The translations under genes and the position numbers were made by a program. The notes under the pieces are model-generated. The model made no database searches. It saw only the letters and a list, made by a program, of their open reading frames with translations, and had not been told where the DNA came from. Source: Viridibacterium sediminicola (GTDB lineage: Bacteria > Pseudomonadota > Gammaproteobacteria > Burkholderiales > Rhodocyclaceae). Taken from it: a stretch of DNA of 64,000 nucleotides. Positions 45,775 through 53,898 of this stretch are shown here, piece after piece. The stretch's first letter is position 1, and every line of letters begins with the position of its first letter. The stretch spans positions 124,001 through 188,000 of the forward strand of contig NZ_JBDIVE010000004.1 in the NCBI RefSeq assembly GCF_039631295.1, written 5' to 3'.

Positions 45775-46713
45775 TCATGATGTGCCAGAAAGTACATCGA
45801 TGACCTTGCCGGCAATGTCGTAGCCGGTTTGGGTGGCGATCTCGACCATGCAGGTCGGGCTGGTGACATTGATCTCGGTGAGGTGGCCACCGATCATGTC
45901 GAGCCCGACGATGAGCAGGCCGCGTGACCACAGCACGGGCGCCAGGTATTCGGCGATCTCGCGCTCGCGTGCTGTCAGCGGCATGGCCACGCCACGTCCG
46001 CCGGCGGCGAGGTTACCGCGTGTCTCGCCGGCCATCGGGATGCGCGCCAGGCAGTAGGGCATGACTTCGCCGCCAATCAGCAGCACGCGCTTGTCGCCCT
46101 CGGCGATCTGCGGCAGATAGCGCTGCGCCATGATCGTTCGCGTGCCCAGCGCGGTGAGCATCTCGATGATGGCGTTGCGGTTCGGTTCATCGCGGCGGAC
46201 GCGGAAGATGCCGCTGCCGCCCATGCCGTCAAGCGGCTTGAGGATCACATCGCCGAGTTCGTCGATGAAGGCATTGAGTTCGCCCGCTTCGCGGGCAATC
46301 AGCGTGGTCGGCGTGAATTGCGGGAATTCGGCAATCGACACCTTTTCGGAATGGTTGCGGATCGCCGCCGGGTTATTGAAGATGCGCGCGCCGTTGGCGG
46401 CGGCACGTTCAAGTAACCAGGTGGCGGCGACGTATTCGGCGTCGAAAGGCGGGTCCTGGCGCATCAGCACGGCGTCGAAGCTGTTCAGCGGCAGCTTCTG
46501 CGTGCCCCGCTCGCTGTACCAGGCGTGGTCGTCGCTGTGTACTTCGAGTGCAACAGCCTGTGCGCTGACTTCGCCGTCGCGCGCGCTGAGTGTTTCGCGC
46601 TGGATCGTGAACACGCTGTGGCCGCGCGCCTGGGCGGCACGCATCATGGCGATCGAGGAGTCCTTGTAGGCCTTCAGCCCAGCCAGCGGGTCGACGATGA
46701 AGGCGATCTTCAT
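45775..46713 (-). CDS. gshB: Glutathione synthetase
   Basis: A 312-residue ATP-grasp ligase joining gamma-glutamylcysteine and glycine. It begins MKIAFIVDPLAGLKAYKDSSIAMM; VLMRQDPPFDAEY, DVILKPLDGMGGSGIFRV, DKRVLLIGGEVMPYCLARIP and LTEINVTSPTCMVEI are the family signatures. ATG 46713 matches the family N-terminus and overlaps the gshA stop by four bases. Confidence 0.95.
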   Translation of the reverse strand: MKIAFIVDPLAGLKAYKDSSIAMMRAAQARGHSVFTIQRETLSARDGEVSAQAVALEVHSDDHAWYSERGTQKLPLNSFDAVLMRQDPPFDAEYVAATWLLERAAANGARIFNNPAAIRNHSEKVSIAEFPQFTPTTLIAREAGELNAFIDELGDVILKPLDGMGGSGIFRVRRDEPNRNAIIEMLTALGTRTIMAQRYLPQIAEGDKRVLLIGGEVMPYCLARIPMAGETRGNLAAGGRGVAMPLTAREREIAEYLAPVLWSRGLLIVGLDMIGGHLTEINVTSPTCMVEIATQTGYDIAGKVIDVLSGTS

Positions 46714-48002
46714 GCCAGCACCTCGGTTGCCGGCGCATGGGTTTCGATCTCGACTGCGGCGGCCAGCAAGGCCAGGCGGCCGACCACGCCATAGGCGTAG
46801 AAGCGGTTGGGCGGCGCATCCGGCGCCTGACGGCAATCGGGCAGGGTGCAACAGGTTTCGAAGGCCAGCGGTTCGAAGCTCATGCCCGGCGCGTTGAGGT
46901 TCTCGTCACGGCCGCGCGCGTTGTTGACGCGGTAGAAGCCGCCGACGACGTAGTGGTCCATCATGTACACCACCGGTTCGGCAACGCCGCCATTGACCGT
47001 CTCGAAGGTATGCACGCCTTCCTGAATGATCACTTCGCTGACCTGCAGGCCTTCCTTGCCGACACTCATCTTGTTGCGCTGCTTGCGGTTGAGGCCGGTC
47101 ACTTCGCTGGCGTCATGCACCGTCATCACGCCCATGCCGTAGGTGCCGGCGTCGGCCTTGACGATCACGAAAGGCTTTTCATCGACGCCGTATTCGGCGT
47201 ATTTCTGGCGGATGCGCGTGAGCAGGAAGTCGACCTGGCTGGCCAGGCATTCTTCGCCGGTGCGTTCGTGGAAATTGATTTCGCCACAGGTGCCGAAATA
47301 CGGGTTGAGCAGCCAGGGATCGATGCCGAGCATCTTGGCAAAGCTTTCGGCCACGCCGTCATAGGCGGCAAAGTGCTGCGATTTGCGGCGCGTGGCCCAG
47401 CCTGCGTGCAGCGGCGGGATCAGCCATTGGCCTTCAAGACCCTGCAGGATCTCGGGTACGCCGGCTGACAGATCGTTGTTGAGCAGGATCGCGCAGGGGT
47501 CGGCGCCTTCGACGCCGAGGCGCTTGCCGCGGCGGATCAGCGGTTCGAGCAGCAGGGTTTCGCCATTGGGCAGCTCGATCGGCGTCGGCGCGGTGACTTC
47601 CGGCAGCAGCGAGCCAACGCGCACGCGCAGGCCGGTGTGGCCGAGGATGGTCACCAGGCGCGCCACGTTCTGCAGGTAGAACTGGTTGCGCGTGTGGTTT
47701 TCGGGAATCAGCAGGATGCTGCGTGCTTCCGGACAGATGCGCTCGATGGCCACTTGCGCGGCTTGCACGCACAGCGGCATGAAGGCCGGGTTGAGGTTGT
47801 TGAAGCCGCCCGGGAAGAGATTGGTGTCGACCGGGGCCAGCTTGTAGCCGCTGTTACGCAGGTCGACCGAGCCGTAAAACGGCGGAACATGGTCTATCCA
47901 CTGGCTGCGGAACCACTGCTCGATAGCGGTGGATTGGTCGAGAAAGCGGCTCTCCAGCTCCAGCAAGGGGCCGGTGAGCGCTGTCGTCAAATGTGGAACC
48001 AT
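46710..48002 (-). CDS. gshA: Glutamate--cysteine ligase (proteobacterial GshA type)
   Basis: A 430-residue ligase of the beta/gamma-proteobacterial type found next to gshB, distinct from the E. coli fold-I GshA. Recognisable stretches: FYGSVDLRNSGYKLAPVDTNLFPGGFNNL, PENHTRNQFYLQNVARL, WATRRKSQHFAAYD, FVIVKADAGTYGMGVMTVHD and EPVVYMMDHYVVGGFYRVN. It makes gamma-glutamylcysteine, the first step of glutathione synthesis. Confidence 0.93.
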   Translation of the reverse strand: MVPHLTTALTGPLLELESRFLDQSTAIEQWFRSQWIDHVPPFYGSVDLRNSGYKLAPVDTNLFPGGFNNLNPAFMPLCVQAAQVAIERICPEARSILLIPENHTRNQFYLQNVARLVTILGHTGLRVRVGSLLPEVTAPTPIELPNGETLLLEPLIRRGKRLGVEGADPCAILLNNDLSAGVPEILQGLEGQWLIPPLHAGWATRRKSQHFAAYDGVAESFAKMLGIDPWLLNPYFGTCGEINFHERTGEECLASQVDFLLTRIRQKYAEYGVDEKPFVIVKADAGTYGMGVMTVHDASEVTGLNRKQRNKMSVGKEGLQVSEVIIQEGVHTFETVNGGVAEPVVYMMDHYVVGGFYRVNNARGRDENLNAPGMSFEPLAFETCCTLPDCRQAPDAPPNRFYAYGVVGRLALLAAAVEIETHAPATEVLA

Positions 48003-48351
48003 CTGCTGTCCTTTCGTTGCCGGCTCCTCAGACTGGAGCGGCGTGGGGCGACTGATCTTACACCTGTGATCTGCTCAACAAGTTTGCGGTAAGCGCTGTT
48101 TATGACTACATGAGCAGACCCTGCGGCGGGATTGGCGTAAAATCCGTCCTTCTTTCAAGCATCTGGCCGCCGCCCAGGTTTTCCGGCATTGTCGCCATCG
48201 GTGGCGCCCGCGTTCCCGTCAGTTGGCGGGATGACCGCGTGCCGACACTCAAGTGGGTGCGAAAGCCGGCTTTTCAATCGGTAAGGTCACAGCCCGGGCG
48301 CCGCACGCGGCAGCTGGGTCGATGCAGGCAGTTCAGACGAGTACAGGAAGC
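48003..48351. other. Divergent gshA-ribBX intergenic region
   Basis: 349 bp between divergent genes. I looked for an FMN riboswitch before the riboflavin gene and found none of its conserved segments. It probably holds the promoters of gshA and the riboflavin operon, but no consensus pair stands out. A candidate -10-like TAAAAT lies near 48137. Confidence 0.4.
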
Positions 48352-49467
48352 ATGAGCACAAACGAAGCAAGCACTCTCTCGCCGATCCGCGACATCATCG
48401 AAGACATCCGTGCCGGGCGCATGGTGATCCTCATCGATGACGAAGATCGCGAAAACGAGGGAGACATCGTCGTCGCCGCACAACACGCGACGGCCGAGAC
48501 CATCAATTTCATGGCACGCCACGCGCGTGGCCTGATCTGTCTGACGCTGACCGAAGAGCGTTGCCGTCAGCTGGGCCTCAATCCCATGGCGCGCGACAAC
48601 CGCAGCCAGTTCTCGACCGCATTCACCGTTTCCATCGAAGCGGCCGAAGGCGTCACCACCGGCATCTCCGCCGCTGACCGCGCCCGCACGGTCGCCGCCG
48701 CAGTCGCCAAGTACGCCAAGCCGGCCGACATCGTGCAGCCGGGCCATGTGTTCCCGATCATGGCCAAGCCGGGCGGAGTGCTGGTGCGCGCCGGCCATAC
48801 CGAAGCCGGCTGTGATCTCGCCGGTCTGGCCGGGCTGGAGCCCGCCAGCGTGATCTGCGAGATCATGAACGAAGACGGCAGCATGGCGCGCCTGCCCGAT
48901 CTGCTGGTCTTTGCCAAGGAACACGGCCTGAAGATCGGCGCCATCCGCGACCTGATCCATTACCGCTCGGCGGTCGAGAAGATGGTCGAGCGCGTGGCCG
49001 ACAAGCCGGTGATGACGGCGCATGGCGAATTCCGCCTGGCCGGCTTCCGCGACCGCACTTCGGGCGAAGTCCATCTGGCCATGTATCTGGGCCAGATCAA
49101 TCCCGAGACCGAGACCCTGATCCGCGTGCACGAGCCGGTGTCGGAGCTCGACTTCATCGATCCGGCCGGCACCCGCCACACCTACACCGTCGACGATGCG
49201 CTGCGGCGCATTGCCCGCTTCGGCCACGGCGCCATCATCCTGCTGCGCCGCCCGCTGAGTTCGGACGAAATGCTCGCTGCACTGGGCGTCGAGGAAAACC
49301 TGCCCAAACCCACCAAGTGGGACCCGCGCATCTTCGGCATCGGCGCGCAGATCCTGCGTGATCTGGGTGTCGGCAAGATGCGTGTGCTGGCCACGCCGCG
49401 CCGCATGCCCAGCATGTCCGGCTTTGGCCTCGAAGTCACCGGCTTCGAATGCCCTGACACTCCCTGA
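48352..49467 (+). CDS. ribB: 3,4-dihydroxy-2-butanone-4-phosphate synthase fused to a RibA-like domain (RibBX type)
   Basis: A 371-residue protein. Residues about 1-205 are a complete RibB: IDDEDRENEGDIVVAAQHATAE, RDNRSQFSTAFTVSIEAAEGVTTGISA, PGHVFPIMAKPGGVLVRAGHTEAGCDLAGLAGLEPASVICEI. The C-terminal domain has the GTP cyclohydrolase II fold but lacks the zinc-binding cysteines and the CLTGD segment (here RVHEPVSELDFID), so it is not expected to act on GTP. This matches the RibBX hybrids of proteobacteria. A separate RibA is then needed. It heads ribBX-ribH-nusB. Confidence 0.88.
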   Translation: MSTNEASTLSPIRDIIEDIRAGRMVILIDDEDRENEGDIVVAAQHATAETINFMARHARGLICLTLTEERCRQLGLNPMARDNRSQFSTAFTVSIEAAEGVTTGISAADRARTVAAAVAKYAKPADIVQPGHVFPIMAKPGGVLVRAGHTEAGCDLAGLAGLEPASVICEIMNEDGSMARLPDLLVFAKEHGLKIGAIRDLIHYRSAVEKMVERVADKPVMTAHGEFRLAGFRDRTSGEVHLAMYLGQINPETETLIRVHEPVSELDFIDPAGTRHTYTVDDALRRIARFGHGAIILLRRPLSSDEMLAALGVEENLPKPTKWDPRIFGIGAQILRDLGVGKMRVLATPRRMPSMSGFGLEVTGFECPDTP

Positions 49468-49490
49468 GGCCCCTTACCGAGGAATCCGCA

Positions 49491-49961
49491 ATGCCCCGTT
49501 TTGAACATGTCCCCGAAATCGGCCCCCGCCACGACGGCAAGTCGCTGCGCATCGCCATCGTGCTGGCGCGCTTTTCTGCCGATGTCGGCGAAAACCTGCT
49601 CACCGGCTGCGTGACCGAGCTGCTCACCCACGGCGTCGAGCCCGAACATCTGCTGATCGTCACCGTGCCCGGCGCGCTGGAACTGCCGCTGGCGCTGCAA
49701 AAGCTGGCGCGCAGCGGTCGCTACGACGCCCTGGTGGCGCTCGGCGCCGTCATTCGCGGTGATACCTATCACTTCGAAGTCGTCTCCAACGAAATGGCTG
49801 CCGGCATTACCCGCGTGCAGCTCGATACCAATATCCCCATTGCCAATGGCGTGCTGACCACCGAAGACGATGATCAGGCGCATGCACGCATGCACATCAA
49901 GGGCCAGGAATGCGGCCTTGTTGCCATCGAGATGGCGAACCTGTTGAAAGCCCTGCCATGA
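49491..49961 (+). CDS. ribH: 6,7-dimethyl-8-ribityllumazine synthase
   Basis: A 156-residue lumazine synthase, the penultimate enzyme of riboflavin synthesis. Conserved features: IVLARFSADVGENLLTGC, VPGALELPLALQKLA, VALGAVIRGDTYHFEVVSNEMAAGI and ANGVLTTEDDDQA. Its stop overlaps the nusB start (ATGA), the common ribH-nusB coupling. Confidence 0.95.
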   Translation: MPRFEHVPEIGPRHDGKSLRIAIVLARFSADVGENLLTGCVTELLTHGVEPEHLLIVTVPGALELPLALQKLARSGRYDALVALGAVIRGDTYHFEVVSNEMAAGITRVQLDTNIPIANGVLTTEDDDQAHARMHIKGQECGLVAIEMANLLKALP

Positions 49962-50428
49962 GTGAAGATGTCGTCAGTGTTGAAGAACCCAAGAAGTCGC
50001 CGCGCCGCCTGGCGCGCGAAGTCGCCATGCAAGGCCTCTACCAGTGGCGCATGAGCGGCAACTCGGTTGAGATGATCGAGCATCACCTCGAGCAGGAGTC
50101 CGAAGCCTGGGCGCGTGCCGACAAGCCGCTGGCCCTGCTGCTGCTGCGCAGCGCTGCCGCCAAGGCCGACGAGATCGAAGCGCGCTTCCTGCCCTATCTG
50201 GATCGTCCGGTCGGTGAAATCTCGCCGATCGAACGCGCCATCCTGCTGCTCGGCACCTACGAGCTGGCCGAGCGCATCGAAACGCCTTACCGCGTGGTCA
50301 TCAACGAAGCCATCGAGCTGGCCAAATCCTTTGGCGGCACCGACGGCCACCGCTTCGTCAACGGCGTGCTCGACAAGCTCGCACCGCAGCTGCGCGCGGC
50401 CGAGGTGGAGGCCAAGAGCCGGCGCTAA
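49958..50428 (+). CDS. nusB: Transcription antitermination factor NusB
   Basis: A 156-residue helical RNA-binding protein that joins NusE (S10) at boxA of rRNA operons. Motifs: RRLAREVAMQGLYQWRMSG, SPIERAILLLGTYELAERIETPYRVVINEAIELAKSFGGTDGHRFVNGVLDKLA. ATG 49958 is inside the ribH stop. A palindromic repeat separates it from thiL. Confidence 0.95.
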   Translation: MSEDVVSVEEPKKSPRRLAREVAMQGLYQWRMSGNSVEMIEHHLEQESEAWARADKPLALLLLRSAAAKADEIEARFLPYLDRPVGEISPIERAILLLGTYELAERIETPYRVVINEAIELAKSFGGTDGHRFVNGVLDKLAPQLRAAEVEAKSRR

Positions 50429-50457
50429 GGGGCTGTGCTGACTGAGCCTTTGTAGTG

Positions 50458-50571
50458 TTGACGCGAAGGACGCAAAGAGACGCGAAGGTTCGCAAAGCTT
50501 CAAGTCGTGAGCATCACGTCGATGAATTCCTTTGCGAACCTTCTGTTTTTCCTTTGCGTCCTTCGCGTCAA
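50458..50571. repeat. 114-bp palindromic repeat (GACGCGAAGGACGCAAAG family), copy 1
   Basis: TTGACGCGAAGGACGCAAAG (50458-50477) and its exact complement (50552-50571) enclose a second inverted pair, AAGGTTCGCAAAG (50485-50497) and CTTTGCGAACCTT (50530-50542), and a short CGTGA/TCACG hairpin in the loop. It lies between nusB and thiL. A diverged copy is at 58923-59053. Confidence 0.85.
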
Positions 50572-50609
50572 ATGCGAGCCTTGATCTCATCCACCAGCTC
50601 TAAAAGATC

Positions 50610-51569
50610 ATGAGCAGCGAATTCGATCTCATCGCCCGCCACTTCACGCGTGCCACGCGCCAAACCGATCTCGGTGTTGGTGACGATGGCGCCCTGCTGC
50701 GTCCGCAAGCCGGCATGCAGCTGGTGGTGTCGACCGACATGCTGGTCGCCGGCACGCACTTCCTGGCCGATGCTGATCCACACGCGATTGGCTGGAAGAC
50801 AGCGGCGGTGAATATCTCCGACATGGCGGCGATGGCCGCCCAGCCGCGCTGGATCACCCTCGCGCTGGCCTTGCCGACGGTGGATGAAGCCTGGTTGGCT
50901 GCTTTTGCCGAGGGCTTTGCTGCCTGCTGCGCAGCCTTTGATGTCGACTGGATCGGCGGCGATACGACGCGCGGCCCGCTCAATCTCTGCGCCACCGTGT
51001 TCGGCGAAGTGCCGGCTGGCGAAGCCGTGCTGCGCAGTGGCGCGCGGGCGGGCGAGGATCTGTGGATTTCCGGCCGCCCCGGTCTGGCTGCGCTGGGCTT
51101 GCAGCAATTGCTGGGGCAGCGCGAACTGGCCGCCGACTGGCGCGTGCCTTGTCTGGCCGCGCTGCATCGCCCGCAACCACGCGTCGCATTGGGCCTCGCC
51201 CTGCGCGGCCTGGCCACGGCGATGCTGGATGTCTCTGACGGCCTGCTCGGCGATCTGGGCCACGTCCTCGAACAATCGCACTGCGGCGCCTTGCTCGAAG
51301 AAGCGCGCTTGCCGCTGGCCGAGCCCTTTGCCGCCTGCCAGGACGCGGCGGCGGCGCGCAATGCGCTGCTACGCGGCGGTGATGATTACGAATTGCTGTT
51401 CAGCGCGCCGGCAGATTTGCGCGCTCAAATCACCGCGCTTTCCGTGCAGCTTGAATTGCCGCTGACACGCATCGGCCAATTGCGCGAGGAATCCGGCATC
51501 GAACTGCTGGCCGCCGACGGCACGCGCAGCACGCTCGTGGCGCGCGCCTACGATCACTTCGGCGCTTAA
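50610..51569 (+). CDS. thiL: Thiamine-monophosphate kinase
   Basis: A 319-residue AIRS-family kinase making thiamine diphosphate. Motifs: FDLIARHFTR, LGVGDDGALLRP, VVSTDMLVAGTHF, GWKTAAVNISDMAAMAAQPRW, FDVDWIGGDTTRGP and AMLDVSDGLLGDLGHVLEQS. The usual pgpA neighbour is missing; a HigBA module converges on its 3' end with a 4-bp overlap. Confidence 0.94.
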   Translation: MSSEFDLIARHFTRATRQTDLGVGDDGALLRPQAGMQLVVSTDMLVAGTHFLADADPHAIGWKTAAVNISDMAAMAAQPRWITLALALPTVDEAWLAAFAEGFAACCAAFDVDWIGGDTTRGPLNLCATVFGEVPAGEAVLRSGARAGEDLWISGRPGLAALGLQQLLGQRELAADWRVPCLAALHRPQPRVALGLALRGLATAMLDVSDGLLGDLGHVLEQSHCGALLEEARLPLAEPFAACQDAAAARNALLRGGDDYELLFSAPADLRAQITALSVQLELPLTRIGQLREESGIELLAADGTRSTLVARAYDHFGA

Positions 51570-51928
51570 GCGATCAAGGCGCTGGCCGGAATACCCAGCC
51601 CGCTGTGCAGGCGACGGATCATGGCCAGGCTCAGGCGGCGTTTGCCGTTGAGGACTTCATAAACACGGTTGCTGCTGCCGATGTAGGGTTTCATGTCGGC
51701 GACGCTCAGGCCTTGTTGTTCCATGCGGAAGCGGATAGCCTCGATGGGGTCGGCCGCGCTGATCGGGAAATGCTTGGTTTCGTAGGCTTCCAGCAAGGTC
51801 AGCAGAATCTCGAAGCGGTCACCTTCCGGCGTGCCGGGATCGGGTTCCGCGTCAAAGTATGCCGCGACCTCGCGCAGCATGGCCTGGTAATCCTGCTCGC
51901 TGCGGATCGGGCGAATCTCCATCATCAA
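51566..51928 (-). CDS. higA: HigA family antitoxin (XRE helix-turn-helix)
   Basis: A 120-residue antitoxin of the HigA class: IRSEQDYQAMLREVAAYFDAEPDPGTPEGDRFEILLTLLEAYE, PIEAIRFRMEQQGLSVADMKPYIGSSNRVYEVLNGKRRLSLAMIRRLHSGLGIPA. The DNA-binding domain is C-terminal, as usual. It neutralises HigB and autoregulates. It overlaps the upstream toxin gene by four bases, and its stop overlaps the thiL stop on the other strand. Confidence 0.9.
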   Translation of the reverse strand: MMMEIRPIRSEQDYQAMLREVAAYFDAEPDPGTPEGDRFEILLTLLEAYETKHFPISAADPIEAIRFRMEQQGLSVADMKPYIGSSNRVYEVLNGKRRLSLAMIRRLHSGLGIPASALIA

Positions 51929-52230
51929 TCTCCTGCTTCCACCGTTTCGGCATCAATTGCGTCGTATTGCGCGTGCGTGCCGACGAATTTCACGTAGACC
52001 GCCTGGAAGCGGTAAGCCACCGCGACGACCAGCCGGAAATCATTGCCCTTGATGTTGAACACCACGCGGCGATTGTGCAGGAAGCTTGCACTGCGGTAGC
52101 GCGCCTTGATGTCTGCCGGCGATTGCCAATCGGCCTGGCGGGCTTCATCCAGCCAAGCTTTGAGTGCCTGTTCGGCGGCCGGATGCTGCAGCCAGAAGTC
52201 GCGTAGCGTCTTGAGGGCAACGATTCTCAT
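51925..52230 (-). CDS. higB: HigB family mRNA interferase toxin
   Basis: A 101-residue ribosome-dependent mRNase of the HigB type: TLRDFWLQHPAAEQALKAWL, WQSPADIKARYRSASFLHNRRVVFNIKGNDFRLVVAVAYRFQAVYVKFVGTHAQYDAID. The family's basic and catalytic residues (R, N, K, H, Y) are retained, so it looks intact. Toxin-first order is typical of higBA. It lies between thiL and dusA. Confidence 0.9.
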   Translation of the reverse strand: MRIVALKTLRDFWLQHPAAEQALKAWLDEARQADWQSPADIKARYRSASFLHNRRVVFNIKGNDFRLVVAVAYRFQAVYVKFVGTHAQYDAIDAETVEAGD

Positions 52231-52274
52231 ACCAAGGCACTATAGTCCCGGATTGGGACCCTCGCAAGGCGCGC

Positions 52275-53261
52275 TTATCCAGCCGAGGCAACCAGCGCCC
52301 AGGCTTGATTCAGCAGCTCCGGCCCGGCGTCCTTGAGCGTTGCTGGTTCGGAGAGCATGCGGCGGAAGCTGCGCGCGCCGGGCAGGCCGTTGGCGAGGTT
52401 GAGGAAGTGGCGCACCATGCTGCGCATCGGCGTGCCGTATTCGCGCTGCTCGTGTGCGCAGTAGCGCACCAGCTCGGCGATGATCTCCTCGCGCGTCGGC
52501 GCCCAGTCGGCGTTGAACAGCGCGGTTTCCCATTCAGTCAGCAGCCAGGGATTGTTGTAGGCCTCGCGGCCGATCATCACGCCATCGACTTCGGCAAGCC
52601 GGTCGCGGATCGAGGGCAGATTGGCGATGCCGCCATTGACGATGATTTCCAGCTGCGTGAAGTCGCGCTTGAGTTGCGCCGCGAATTCGTAGCGCAGCGG
52701 CGGAATCTCGCGGTTCTCCTTGGGCGACAAGCCCTGTAACCACGCGTTGCGCGCATGCACGATGAAGCTCGTGGCACCGCCCTGCGCCACCGTGCCGACG
52801 AAATCGCGCACGAAGTCATAGCTTTCGATGCGGTCGATGCCGATGCGGTGTTTGACCGTCACCGGGATGCTCACCGCCGCGCGCATCGCCGCCACGCAGT
52901 CGCGCACCAGCGCCGGCTCGTGCATCAGGCAGGCGCCGAACGCGCCGTTCTGCACGCGTTCCGAGGGACAGCCACAATTGAGGTTGATCTCGTCGTAGCC
53001 CCATTCCTCGCCCAGCTTGGCCGCTTGCGCCAGCGCTTCCGGCTCTGATCCGCCCAGCTGCAGCGCCACCGGCTGCTCGGCGGCGTTGAAGCGCAGGTGG
53101 CGCGGCACATCGCCATGCAGCAGGGCGCCGGTGGTGACCATCTCGGTGTAGAGCCAGGCGTGCGGGCTGAGCAGGCGGTGGAAATAGCGGCAATGGCGGT
53201 CGGTCCAGTCGAGCATGGGCGCGACCGAGAGCGTGCGGGGAGGCAGGTTTGCGGCAGGCAT
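52275..53261 (-). CDS. dusA: tRNA-dihydrouridine(20/20a) synthase DusA
   Basis: A 328-residue FMN enzyme that reduces U20/U20a in tRNA. It has SVAPMLDWTDRHCRYFHRLLSPHAWLYTEMVTTGALLHGD, LQLGGSEPEALAQAA, EINLNCGCPSERVQNGAFGACLM (active-site Cys), VKHRIGID, FIVHARNAWLQGLSPKENREIPPL and NGGIANLPSIRDRLAEVDGVMIGREAYNNPWLL. These assign it to DusA rather than DusB/C. Confidence 0.95.
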   Translation of the reverse strand: MPAANLPPRTLSVAPMLDWTDRHCRYFHRLLSPHAWLYTEMVTTGALLHGDVPRHLRFNAAEQPVALQLGGSEPEALAQAAKLGEEWGYDEINLNCGCPSERVQNGAFGACLMHEPALVRDCVAAMRAAVSIPVTVKHRIGIDRIESYDFVRDFVGTVAQGGATSFIVHARNAWLQGLSPKENREIPPLRYEFAAQLKRDFTQLEIIVNGGIANLPSIRDRLAEVDGVMIGREAYNNPWLLTEWETALFNADWAPTREEIIAELVRYCAHEQREYGTPMRSMVRHFLNLANGLPGARSFRRMLSEPATLKDAGPELLNQAWALVASAG

Positions 53262-53343
53262 GGCGCGATTCTACCGGCTTGGCCGGCTGCCTCCGCAGCC
53301 TGTGTGGAAGTGCGTGAGGATTTCTGACCAGACAATCACTGCC

Positions 53344-53385
53344 TTGACAGCTAATTTTGCGTCGCTTAAATTGCTGCCCAGGCAG
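53344..53385 (+). promoter_or_regulatory. Promoter and operator of the emr efflux operon
   Basis: TTGACA (53344-53349) and TAAATT (53367-53372) with 17-bp spacing, followed immediately by the palindrome CTGCCCAGGCAG (53374-53385) at the expected transcription start. A MarR-family repressor bound there would block initiation. The first gene of the operon encodes such a regulator. Confidence 0.72.
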
Positions 53386-53404
53386 TTATTGCAAGGACAG
53401 TGAA

Positions 53405-53896
53405 ATGCAATTCAAACCCGAGCACTTCGTCTTCGAGGACAGTCTTGGTTATCTCATCAGCAAGCTGCGTGGCGTCATGCACATGGCGCTGGATGAGCAG
53501 GTGGCGGATCTGGACATCTCCGCTGCGCAGGCCGTCGTGTTGCTGCGCATCTCGCGCAATCCGGATGTGCCGGCGGCGACGCTGTGCCGCTTCGGCGGTT
53601 ACGACACCGGCGCCATGACGCGCATGCTCGACAAGCTTGAAGACAAAGGTTTGCTGAGTCGTTCGCGCAGCGAGACCGACCGCCGCGTGGTGCATTTGCA
53701 GCTCAGCGAAGCCGGGCGCCATTTGTGTGAGCAGCTGCCGGAGCGCTTTTGCAGCGTCGGCAATATGTTGATGAGCGATTTTCAGGATGGCGAGATCGAG
53801 CAGCTCAAGCTCATGCTGCGCAAGGCGCTGAACATGGCCGAACAGAATTGGTCGGCCCACGAGGCGACTCAGCACGCGCAGAAAGGCGAGGTCTGA
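53405..53896 (+). CDS. MarR family regulator of the efflux operon (EmrR/MprA-like)
   Basis: A 163-residue winged-helix protein: LRGVMHMALDEQVADLDISAAQAVVLLRISRNPDVPAATLCRFGGYDTGAMTRMLDKLEDKGLLSRSRSETDRRVVHLQLSEAG. It is the first gene of a four-gene efflux operon and very probably represses it, with release by drugs. ATG 53405 is downstream of the promoter; the ORF extension upstream crosses the operator. Confidence 0.88.
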   Translation: MQFKPEHFVFEDSLGYLISKLRGVMHMALDEQVADLDISAAQAVVLLRISRNPDVPAATLCRFGGYDTGAMTRMLDKLEDKGLLSRSRSETDRRVVHLQLSEAGRHLCEQLPERFCSVGNMLMSDFQDGEIEQLKLMLRKALNMAEQNWSAHEATQHAQKGEV

Positions 53897-53898
53897 GC

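Noticed and set aside
48003..48351. FMN riboswitch upstream of the ribB-like gene
   Set aside because: None of the conserved FMN aptamer segments (GGGGTGAAATTCCC-like, AGYCCGYGAGC) is present on the plus strand.
51985..52002. TTTCACGTAGAC as a third parS
   Set aside because: It lacks the right half of the palindrome and lies inside the higB coding sequence.
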